NCBI GenBank assembly: GCA_023525715.1
Contig: CM042010.1
Span: 157,979,907-158,043,906 of the forward strand
From: Cichorium intybus
Taxonomy: Eukaryota; Streptophyta; Magnoliopsida; Asterales; Asteraceae
DNA: 64,000 nucleotides
Direction of reading: 5' to 3'
In this document: piece after piece, positions 51,540 to 61,847 of the stretch
How the letters are laid out: each line of letters opens with the position of its first letter
Numbering within the stretch: the stretch's first letter is position 1
The notes under the pieces: generated by a model
Database searches by the model: none
Told to the model about the DNA's origin: nothing
Seen by the model: the letters and a program-made list of their open reading frames with translations, nothing else
Translations under genes and position numbers: made by a program

Positions 51540-51800
51540 GTTTGGAATTTTACACACTTGGTCAGTGATTGAAACGGTTCCTTCGCCGCATACGGTCATA
51601 CGGATAAAAAGATTATGACCGGTAATGGTTATTCCAATCTATATGGCTAATTATATATATATATTAATTACCAAAATGAACGAGAGCTTTTCACCCTTTT
51701 ATATTAATTATCAAAATGAACATGTAAGAATTTTACACTCTTGGTCAGTGATAAAAAGATTATGACCGGATAAAAAGATTATGACCGATAATAGTATTAT
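51540..51800. repeat. Local duplications upstream of the PORR gene
   Basis: GAATTTTACAC.CTTGGTCAG occurs at about 51546 and 51729. GGATAAAAAGATTATGACCG occurs three times (about 51601, 51753, 51770). They lie in the presumed PORR promoter; no regulatory role is shown. Confidence 0.75.
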
Positions 51801-51809
51801 TGGTAAAAT

Positions 51810-52465
51810 ATAGGATACAAATTGTAAATAAGTTTTGATTTGAAAATAGCAATTTTGATTCTTCTTATAGCAAACTTTTATATTTACGTTTTTTCCCCTC
51901 AACTTATTTTGAATTAATTGTTTTCACCCTATTTATTATAAAATTATATTATTGGTATTTTGTAAGTTACGATTCCAGTCCCTTATTATATTTTAAAGTT
52001 ACATTTTTCGTCCTTTACGTAAATTGTCTTTGTCGAGCTGCGTTTTTTCAATATACGGGGTTTCCGCAGCATTGCGCGAACTGTCCGAAAACTAGTTTTG
52101 TATAGTTTTTTGTGTTAATTGACCTGGTCAGCCTTTTTTTAAAGGCCATTCTCACAAGATGATTATATTTATTATAAACTAGTTTTAGACTGTATGCACG
52201 ATGCTGCGGAATCCCGGTATATTGAAAAACGCAGCTCGACAAAAAAAAATTATGTGAGGGACGAAAAATGTAACTTTAAAATAAAATAATGGATCAGAAT
52301 CGTAACATACGAAATACCAATAATATAACTTTATAATAAATAGGGATTAAAACAATTAATTCGAAATTAGTTGAGAAAAAAACGTAAATATGAAAGTTTG
52401 CTATAAGAATAATCAAAATTGCTAGTTTCAAATAGAAGTTTATTTGAATTTTGTATCAAAATGCT
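51810..52465. mobile_element. Fold-back element with inverted arms of about 250 bp
   Basis: The arms are complementary over nearly their whole length. The inner left GTCGAGCTGCG...CGGGGTTTCCGCAGCAT (52034-52076) pairs with ATGCTGCGGAATCCCGG...CGCAGCTCGAC (52201-52240). The outer left AGCAATTTTGATTCTTCTTA (51849-51868) pairs with the segment around 52401-52424. The inner loop is about 60-120 nt and holds further pairing (AAACTAG.TTT). No ORF, and no clear target duplication. Long-TIR MITE or Mutator-type fold-back element. Confidence 0.8.
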
Positions 52466-52561
52466 TTAACAATTATACTATGATCTTCATTTAGTAATTT
52501 TGGTTCTGGAAATAGAAAAACCAAATGAACAGTAACTTCTCCTCGTATACGAAATTTGCAA

Positions 52562-52566
<5 letters not shown>

Positions 52567-52641
<75 letters not shown>
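52567..52641. repeat. (TA)n microsatellite, about 75 bp
   Basis: Uninterrupted TA tract. Confidence 0.95.
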
Positions 52642-52642
<1 letters not shown>

Positions 52643-53732
52643 GTTTTTATTATGATTTTTGAAAAACAAAAATTTTGAATATTTTCATGAGTCATAAAGT
52701 AAATTCGGAAGTCGGATTTGTTGGACATGTTTTCAATTTTTGAAAAAGGTTGCCTACTTTGCTAAGATAAGAGTGAAGCAAAAGACCGACGGCAGAAAAC
52801 AATCTTTCCAACTATAATCTTTCCAACCACGGAGTTGTAACTCTCTGGCCGCAATTATAGTTATTTAGGTGGTATCTCGAGAATAAACGGCTCAAAGAGA
52901 ATGAGGTCTAGCGCCCCATGAACGAGGCGACAAAAGTTCCACAAGTATATGACTGCATTTCATCTTAAAGAGGATTTTGAGTGACCGACGATGATTGTAG
53001 TCGTGTGTGGGTGAGGTTCAACTATAAGAGTTATGCGGGTTGAGAGTAAAACGAGACCTGAAGCAGTTGTTGTTGGCAATATTATCGAGACTTTGAACTA
53101 AGTTTTGCGGTATATGAACTTGATTGTAGATGAAGACGACGAATGTGGGTTTAATGAGAGAGGGGATTTGGGTTTTTTATAGTTTAAATAAGATAATTGT
53201 TAAATACGGTGTCTAAAGGAGAGAAAGCAGAGTTCTGAGAAGGAGGTGGCACAAGGGGGAGGGGTAAAAGGTTGCATAGGCGAAAATATTAAAGCCAAGA
53301 AAAATGTATATGGAAGGAGTTGAATACGAAACACTCAGGCTATAAGTAAATGGTAACCTGTAAAAAAACTGGTAGGCCAAAAAGTCATATTTGTCCAAAA
53401 ATTGGCACATTAAATTTAAAATGCCTTGCTAATTGTTAGATATATATAATAAGTATTTCAAAAATCCTTTAAAGATGTGATTTTAAGATTTTTTTTAGCC
53501 AGAAAGTACATTCGAAAAAACTGATTATTTCAAACTTATTTATGAATTTTTTTAACTTAGTTAGATTTCTTAAAATATAATTTCTGACACAAAGTAATTT
53601 CGAAAATTACTTTTTCATAAATTTTTGAACTAAATGCTCTTAGTCTACGAAATTTTTAAAAATGATTTAAATTTCTGAGGTTATATCCTCTTGTTTGTCT
53701 ATTTAATGATGCCTTTTGTGATACTAATTACA
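52642..53732. other. Intergenic DNA, nothing recognised
   Basis: No supported gene, RNA or transposon end on either strand. Confidence 0.5.
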
Positions 53733-54228
53733 TTCTTGACTAGGGATGAGCTTGGTCCTGAAACCGACCCGACCGGGACCGAACCCGAGCCGGACCGAGA
53801 CCAAGCTAAGGGAAATCCGGAACCGAGGACCGACCAAAAATGTGTAGTTGGTCTTGGGGTCGGGGTCGGTTTTGCATGGGTTCGGTCGGGTATTACCCGA
53901 GCGGGACCAAGAGTTTGATTTTGGGTATGGTTTTGGTCCTGGTACCGGGTATTGTCTTGGTATCGGGTTTGGTCTTGGGACCGAGAGAACCGAGTGGACC
54001 AAGTAATTAATTTTGGTTCCGGGTTTGGTCTTGAGACCGAGAGAACCGAGCGTGACCAACATTAACAATTTTATTTAGCTTAAATGAGATGTTTGTTTAT
54101 AAGGAATGAATTGTAATTGCAAGCAAACATAAATAAACCAAACATATTAAAAATATTCAAGTGTTCAACACAATTTAACAAAACCAAACATAAAGTTTTT
54201 AGTTCACCATCAAAATCATCAAATTCTC

Positions 54229-57200
54229 CTACTCATCTATTATCTCTAAATGAGTCTTCCCTTTGCCTTGTCTTCTATTCCGTATTGCGTCTTCAATTGC
54301 TAGTAAAAACAAGAGTATAAGACAACTTATAGTTAGTATGTAGCAATATGTCAATTAAAATAATTTACAAAACAAAAAATGTTACCTTTGGCGACCTCAT
54401 CATCCTTTAAAAGTTGCTCAATATTGTCAACTATTGGTTTGCGTGATTTCCTCACCCAATCTTGGGTGCAAACCAAAGCTTCTACGATAGGTGTCGCCAA
54501 GTTAGTTCGGTATGGGTCTAAAATTCGTCCACTAGTACTAAAAGCGGACTCCGATGCCACCGTTGATATTTGAATCCCCAATAGATCTACGATAAAATAA
54601 ACAAGTCACGTATTTAAAAAACCATATTAAATAACATATAAAAATATATTAGAATTGTACCTTTGGCCATGCGGGAAAGTATCGGGTACCGAGATTCATT
54701 AGCTTTCCACCATGCAAGTATATCAAATGACTTGTTGTACGGTTCTCTTTTTTCAGCCAAATATCTACACAACTCTGATTCCGGTGAAGCCGAGTTGTTC
54801 CCCATTTCGGACAAAAAGTCACCAAAAAAATCGTTATCGTCATCAATAACGCGTTGTACATCTTCATTACCATGACTTTGACAATGCACTTTGGACGACG
54901 CCTTCTCTATTCTTTCTTTCTACATGTCATAATATTTCTCAAGCTTTCTTTCAACATTGCGTACTAATGACAACACCTTCAAAGAAACATCGGAATTAGA
55001 CATGGGATTTGTTTCCGATATTGTGAGTCTAATCATTTTGTCAAACGCGTGACGGAGAAAATCAATCTTTTGTTGCGGATCCAAGACAGCCGCAAAGTAC
55101 ATATACACATTGAGTTTATCTAAATCACCCCAATACTTGTTGAATTTCTCTTCCATCTCAACCCCCATTTGGCAAAATGTTGGTTTCAATGACCAATCCA
55201 TGATGTGTTTGTAAACATCGCATGTTTCCCGGAAAAACCGATTTGACAATGGTTCGGTACTTGACGACACGATGTCCGTCTTGGTCTTGAATTTCTCCAA
55301 AAATATCACCACCTCTCTACATATCTCGAAGTCTTTGGAATTGGGAGGTAACACATCTCGTCGGTAAGAAGAATCTACAATATAAAAACAAAGTTAGTGA
55401 TACAAATTTTCGACTTTGATATCCCATTTTCCGAGGCCTGTAAAACAGTCAATATGAACTCTATTTAAGTGATTCCAGAGCCTAAAATGGACTACTACTC
55501 ATAAATTTTAAGCTAGAAAATTTTCAGGTCAAACCGGCTTCGTATGAAGTCGTGATGACACTTTCAAAACCGGGACAGAATGCAGAAAAGTAAAATAAGA
55601 CTGCACAAAACAGCCTTGACAGGCTGTGTTCGGGGGGCTGTAAAACAGTCAATATAAAACCGATTGCAGCAATTCCAAAGCCTAAAATGGACTACTACTC
55701 ATGAATTTTAAGCTGGAAAATTTTCAGGTCAAAACGACTTCGTATGAAGTCGTGACGTCAATTACAAAACCATGTAAAATTGCAGCAAAAACAGAAAATA
55801 ACAAGTGAAATAACTTACCACAAACCGAGTATGCCGTGAAAGAAGCTTCCAATTCAACCGCCCTTTTGAGTAGCTCATATGTTGAGTTCCAACGGGTGGG
55901 CAAATCGTTGCATAAGAACTTGTTGGATTCCACGCCTTTATCTTTCATGCATTCCTTGAATCGCGCAATTCGTTGCGTTGAATTTCTAATATAACGTACC
56001 GCTCTTGTGATGAGGTTGACACTACTTTGACACACACTAAGCCCATCTTTAACGATTAAGTTTAATATGTGAGCCATACATCTAATGTGTAGATGTTTGC
56101 CATCATCATACAAATTTGGTAACATTTCCCTTAAATATTGTACCGCCTTGTCATTGGATGTGGCATTGTCTACGGTGATTGTCATGACATTTTTTATCCC
56201 CCATCCTTGGATACAATCAACAATCTCGTTACCTATATCCTCGCCCCTATGACTATCTATTGGCCTAAAGTTAATTATTCGTTTGTGCATAACCCAATTT
56301 TCATCAATAAAATGGGCGGTCAAAACCATATAATTAATTCTTTGACACGAGCTAGTCCACGTGTCGGTGGTCAAATGGACCACATTCAAAGGGTTACTTA
56401 AAAATGTAAATATCTTGTTTCTTTCCTCAAGGAAGTAATCTCCAACTTGTCGGGGAATTGTATGCCGTGAGGGTAACACGACTTTCCCGTTTAATGAATT
56501 TGTATATTCGATGAATGCCTCGTTTTCAACATATTGAAAAGGCAATTCACCAACGACAAACAAATTCAACAATGCTTTTTTTATTCGTTTTTCATCATGC
56601 TTCCATACACCTACACTACCCTTCCCGGCCCCTTCTTTTTTAAATTGTAGTGTCGTTTGGTCTTTGTCTTTTTTGTTTTCCGGGTTTTCGAGGCAACCTT
56701 CATAGTGTTTTTTTAAGCTAGATGTACCGTTTTTAACGGGATCGGCCCTAATCATGCTTGAACAAAAGTTGCACCTTCCATGCCTAGTTGGTACACCTTT
56801 CACATCGGCCATCTCTTTTGAAAAAAATTGCCAATAAGGCGAGAAGGTTTTTCCTTTTGTCGAATTTGTCGCCCTTTTCCTTTTTTGTCGTGCTTGTGAA
56901 GGTTGTGGTGGTTCTTGTGTAGATGGAATGAATTCATCTTCATCCGTCTACAACACATAAACACAAAACAATACATTAATCAAAACCAATTATCATTAAC
57001 AATAACCTAGTACAATACAAATATAGTACAATACATTGTAAAAAAAACAAAAGTCCATTACCAATAACCCAATACAATACAAAAGTACGTTGTCAAAAAA
57101 CAAAAAATCATATTGATTTGGAACAATGAAACCTAGTGTAATACAATCTTGATTTCATACAAAGTTTCCAATGACATTAAAGACTTTCCAATGAGCATTC

Positions 57201-57435
57201 AAACCCTAGTTTCATAATATCATACAAAGGTTTCAATGAACATAACAATTTCTTGATTTGAATGAACATAAGCCAAACTTTCCATTGAAAACATTGCAAA
57301 ACCTAGTACATTACAAATTTTCTAATCAAACATAACAAAGTATTACTGATTACAAGTAAAAGATTGCAAAACTATTCACAAAAAACTTAAAAAACTTACT
57401 TGAGTATCATCTTGAGATGGAACCCAATTTGTCAT
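54229..57435 (-). CDS. hAT transposase (BED finger, hATC dimerisation domain), five exons, one in-frame stop
   Basis: Cut-and-paste transposase of the Ac/RICESLEEPER type. Exons inferred on the minus strand: 57435-57400 (MTNWVPSQDDTQ), 56947-55819, 55374-54661, 54586-54386 and 54299-54229. All junctions have GT-AG ends and compatible phase; total about 716 residues. Features: basic RQKRKR (nuclear localisation); BED zinc finger CNFC..HYEGC; catalytic-core segment HLTTDTWTSSCQRINYMVLT (first acidic residue), ITVDNATSND, IRCMAHILNLIVKDGL, RWNSTYELL; C-terminal dimerisation ASESAFSTSGRILDPYRTNL. An in-frame TAG at 54920-54922, after KYYDM and before KERIEK, lies in exon 3. It probably inactivates this copy, as the hATC domain would be lost. 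No other lesion seen. Confidence 0.88.
55438..55775. repeat. Tandem duplication (200-bp period) in hAT intron 2
   Basis: CTGTAAAACAGTCAATAT starts copies at about 55438 and 55638. They also share AGCCTAAAATGGACTACTAC and CGTATGAAGTCGTGA. The duplication lies wholly in the intron between exons 2 and 3. Confidence 0.85.
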
Positions 57436-57882
57436 TGTTTCTTGAAAACTGAATGGTTCTAACTTTAAATCTTGGGCAACCCTTGTATAATCTTGGATTA
57501 ATTGAGAAAGAGGAGATCGATTTTGTGAGTTTTAGGGTGATCGACTTCAACAATGTCGACACAGGGGAGGAACGAGTTCGACAGGAGAGACGTGACTGGA
57601 GTGGAGCCGTGATCGTGAGTGAAAGGTCGGGTACCACAGGATACGCTTTTTTTTTGTTTAAAACATGTGGGCTTTTAAAATTCCAAGTATATTCGGTCCT
57701 TAAACCCGAAAACCGACCAAACCCATAGGACCGAAACCGAGTGTACCGAACCCGACCTAAGCAAAATCATGGTACCGAGAACCGACCGGGACATATACTC
57801 GGTTCCTATTTTCGGTTCGGTTCCCTCGGTTCTTGGGCTTGGGCTCGGTTCCGAGGACCAAATGCTCACCCCTATTCTTGAC

Positions 57883-59002
57883 TGAGTGAGTGGGTGATCA
57901 ACAAAATTCATGAGATGGCTTGGGACGTGTACATACTTATTTTTCAGATTTCTTGATAGAAAGATTTTCAAAACAAGAGAAGTCATTGAAGAAAGTTTAC
58001 AAATAGTTGTAGGGCCATGACCCGTAGCATATCTACATGAACAATTGGCTCACGAGCACGTGAAACCCCGGTATCGTGCTTTCCACGCAACATGGGTCTG
58101 CAATTTTAGAATCACAAAGTTTAGACACTCGGTCTTAACGACAGAGTTGTCCGGAATCAAGCTTTCTGGTGCGGTTCTGACCTATGATTTGGCCAGCTGT
58201 TGGAAGATGAAATAAAGGCCAAAAAACAAGTTAGGTTGCCTAATCTTTTTCGAAATTACAAAATGTAATGTCAAAATCGTGAAGTCCATAAATGTTGTCT
58301 TAATGGCTGGCCAGTAGTTGTAGTTGGAATCTAGCACAAAGGCAAAAAAACATGTCTAACCAACCTAATATTTGTCGATGGTAGAGAAAACAACAAGACT
58401 ACCAAAGATTTAGAAATGTGTATTTACTTCTTGGTTCGATGGCAACTCGGGTTAATACATGTTTGAGACTAATTTTTTAAGTGAGTTGTCATTGTCCAGG
58501 AAGCGGTTATCTATTGTTAGATTTTTGAAGGAAATTGTTGTTAGAGAAATCATTGTAAAACTACACATTTGTTTCGAGTTGTAATATGTGCGAATGAATC
58601 TCAATATAATATGATTTTTATTATACGAATGAATCATTACATTACATTATATATGACATTTCCCACAAATATATACCGGTGGCCAAATAACTAGCAATGA
58701 ATTAGTATCTCTTGTTCGGCAACTTTCATATGAAATATTAGTCTATGACACACTTTCACTTGAAATATTATCAAAACAAGAGATACAATGACATTATTGT
58801 TTTTGAAGTGTCTTATATATCCTATCTAAAGCCTTGTGAATTATACGTATGATCTGTAACATCTACACGAAAGGTTATAGGTTGGATGGGATGACCTTTT
58901 ATCAAAAATGAATTTCAGCACCTCAAATGACGAAGAATATCGACTATCAACTCTCCTGGGTCACATGCCTCTAGTTGTGGGTGGAAGTATGTTGGGCTAC
59001 GG
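57883..59002. other. Intergenic DNA, nothing recognised
   Basis: No convincing ORF or RNA gene; scattered stops in all frames. Confidence 0.5.
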
Positions 59003-59984
59003 TGACTCGTCGCAGTCGTTGATGTAGTCAAAAATACTAAATGAAACCTTACAGCTCACTAGCTAGCGCCAAGTAAGGGTCGAACGTGGAGTTCGTGGTT
59101 GGCACTTTGTGTCGATAAACCGCGCTATAGTGTCACTCTATAGACGGTGGATCAAGAACACGTGGGAACAACCAAAAATCAAATAAACCAAAATAAACAA
59201 CTCAGATCTGATTGCAGTTTGAGAAAACGACAAACCGAATACTTTCTTTTATGAAATCAAACAAAAACCAATATCCAAACAATCATTCAAACTAAATTAT
59301 CCAACTAACTAAAGAATTAACTAGAATCGAATTATTGTTTCTAGGATCTAAACTAAAACATTGAGTAAACAAGGAAAATCTCAATTGCTAAATACCTCGA
59401 TACCAAGTTGATAAAAACAATAGAAAAACCAAACCTATCAAATGCAACCGAGAAAATCATGAAATTGAGCTTCCGGATCCCTTCTTGATACCCCGGGATG
59501 CTTCAAAAGTCGGAATGGAGTCTGATATTTATAGTGGTGAAATTTGAGGTTAGCGTCGCTAACTTTAGGGGTCAGCATCGCTGACTCGTCATCCGTGCCC
59601 CGATCCTTGCTGTTTGAATTTAAAAACTGAAGATTTAATCCTTATCTGACCTTAGCGTCGTTAACCAAGGAGGTTAGAGTCGCTAAGTCATCATCCACTC
59701 CTCAATATATGTGATTTGAATTTTGAACTGGATTTATCCACTTTTGCCACCTTAGCATCGCTAAGCTAAGAGCTTAGCGTCGCTAAGTGGCCTCTGATCT
59801 ACTATTTTGTCCATTTTGCTCCTTAACTTCTTCCAATTTGCAGTAAAACCCTTGTATTTACACTAAAAACACAAACAAACCTCTTGGCACTATAAGTGAG
59901 TGATATTAGTCTTTTTAGAATATTAAATCAACTAAAATTCGGCTCAATAACACCTAAAATAGCTAACATTGCTAGGTGTTATCA
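59003..59984 (-). mobile_element. Athila-like solo LTR, about 982 bp
   Basis: Plus-strand ends TGACTCGTCGCAG and AGGTGTTATCA parallel the Athila LTR ends (TGACAACG and ACTATCA). The inner part has the GGGTCGAACGTGGAGTTCGTGG-like stretch comparable to GGGTCGAGTCC in the 29153 LTR. TATAAATA on the minus strand near 59527, with six TTAGCGTCGCTAA-type palindromes just upstream in sense (59550-59800). Flanks TACGG and TAAGG differ at one base. The right flank abuts the next LTR at 59990. Confidence 0.65.
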
Positions 59985-59989
59985 TAAGG

Positions 59990-61522
59990 TGTAATACCGT
60001 ATTATTAATTTATATAGATTTTGTGTTAATCTTAGTGTAATTAAGATTAAATAGGTTGTTATATGAATTAAGATGGTTAGAAACCCAATTGAGTAAAGTT
60101 TAGGTTTGAAAAATGTCAAATCAGAGCTACACGGGTCGTGTAAGGTCACACGGGTCGTGTAGAAAGGCTTCAGAAGCAAAGCAGTAACCTTTTTAGACCT
60201 ACACGGGTCGTGTAGCTCCTCTTCAAAAATTACCGAGGCTAGGTTGGATCTCACATGGGTCGTGTGAATCAACACAGGTCGTGTGAGTCTGCAGAATTTC
60301 AAGTTAACTTGCTGTAGGCCTCACACGGGTCGTGTGAGCCTACACGGGTCGTGTCGCGCATCAGGGGTGTTTTAAAATACGGGTTTTCCTTCATTTGGGT
60401 CATTTCCAATTCAACCAAAACCCTCTCTAAACCCTAGAAATTGATTTCTAAGCCATCTAAGTTGAGATTTAAGCCTATTGATCACGAATTGAAGCTAGAG
60501 ATTAGTTCTTTGAACTTGAAAGGTAATCCTCCTTGATTTTTTTATCTTGTTTTGTCGGTTGAATATTTGGATTTGAGATGGTTTCTTGTGGTTTTGATGA
60601 ACCACCTACTTCTAACATGAATTAGAGTGAGATTACTTGGATTAGTGTGTATAATAGGTTTCTAATTCAAGACTCAAGCTTGAGTAGTGTTTGTATTATG
60701 ATCCTAGGGTTATATGAGTTAAATTTGTGAAATTGGAAGTTACAATTAGGATAGTACTGCTATCTTTTGATTGTAACCCTCTCTATATCTTTTGATTGTA
60801 ACCCTCTCTTATGATTCCAATTCCTTGATTTATATGAATATTGAGTATGATTGGGATTTTCTTGAAATTGAGTATTGAGTTTGAGTCATTTTATTACAGC
60901 TAAAGCTAGACAGGAACATACACGAGGTTTGGGGATTCCACATATCGACTCAACTTCAGGTGAGTAGTTATTTATTGTTGATTATGCTTTGATCTGATGT
61001 TGTTTTCAAATATGAAGTAGGCTATGATTTGATTTGGTTGAGAATAACCAAACTTTGAGTATATGAAATAAAGAGTTAAAGTGTGTATACTAAGAGTTAT
61101 AGTGTGTATATCACACCCGGAACTGAGATAGTCCGTTGAGTTTGAGAAAAACCTGATAATGAATGATACAAACAAATTAACCTTAAATTACTCACTAAGC
61201 TTTTAAAGCTCATAAATTGTTTGTTACTGTGATTTGTGTTAGGTTCTGGAAATGGTGACCGCGGAAAGCGGAGCATGGATGGATAGCTACACATGGACTT
61301 GGACTTTGACTTAGACTTACTTTTGTTGTTTTGGAAATATGAAGTAAACCCGGTTTTGTTAAACAGTTATAAATAGTTGATGTAATAATTTAGGACTTAA
61401 ACTAAGCTTTTGATAACAATCTTGTGTATACTTGTTACTCTTTTGGGATTATACCTTTAAATGATATAATGTTGAATTAAGAAATTGGTATATCCTAAAA
61501 AATTGAGGAACCGGGTGTTACA
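59990..61522 (+). mobile_element. Chromovirus B 5' LTR, 1533 bp
   Basis: It begins TGTAATACCG and ends CCGGGTGTTACA, followed after three bases by the tRNA-Met PBS. Carries seven copies or variants of ACACGGGTCGTGT at 60128-60356. The 3' LTR lies beyond the window. Confidence 0.9.
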
Positions 61523-61525
61523 AGT

Positions 61526-61538
61526 TGGTATCAGAGCC
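61526..61538 (+). other. Chromovirus B primer-binding site (initiator tRNA-Met type)
   Basis: TGGTATCAGAGCC directly downstream of the LTR, same type as at 43874-43886. Confidence 0.9.
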
Positions 61539-61638
61539 TTGGTTTAAGGGAATTAAACCTTGAGATGGGTTTAGACTTAAACCAATATGATTGAAAAGTC
61601 TCTAAGAGTCCCGAGTAGCTATCCTCCGCGGTGTATCA

Positions 61639-61814
61639 CAATTGAGTTGATTATACACTATATTGAGTATTATAGTGCTATACAATTGAGTTAATTATAC
61701 ACTATATTGAGTATTATAGTGCTATACAATTGAGTTGATTGTACACTATATTGAGTATTATAGTGATATACAATTGAGTTGATTACACACCATATTGAGT
61801 ATTATGGTGGTGAT
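61639..61814 (+). repeat. 44-bp tandem repeat, four copies, in chromovirus B leader
   Basis: Units start CAATTGAGTT at 61639, 61683, 61727 and 61771 and contain the ACTATATTGAGTATTATAGT core. They lie in the transcribed leader, ending about 30 bp before the gag ATG. Confidence 0.92.
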
Positions 61815-61847
61815 TACTAAATGAGTTGATTTTCTTTTTCAGTTAAA

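Larger units (their letters stand above)
53741..57874 (-). mobile_element. Complete hAT transposon, 4134 bp, 8-bp TSD TTCTTGAC
   Basis: The ends are TAGGGATGAGCTTGGTCC and GGACCAAATGCTCACCCCTA, imperfect inverted repeats with the hAT TAGGG signature. Perfect target duplications TTCTTGAC at 53733-53740 and 57875-57882. Subterminal regions (53755-54060 and 57690-57860) repeat ACCGA, GGACCGA and GGTTCGG words on both strands, the expected transposase-binding arrays. The interior encodes one transposase on the minus strand. Perfect TSDs imply fairly recent insertion. Confidence 0.96.

Noticed and set aside
51810..52465. MIRNA gene
   Set aside because: Arms far too long and near-perfect throughout; a fold-back transposon fits better, though small RNAs may arise.
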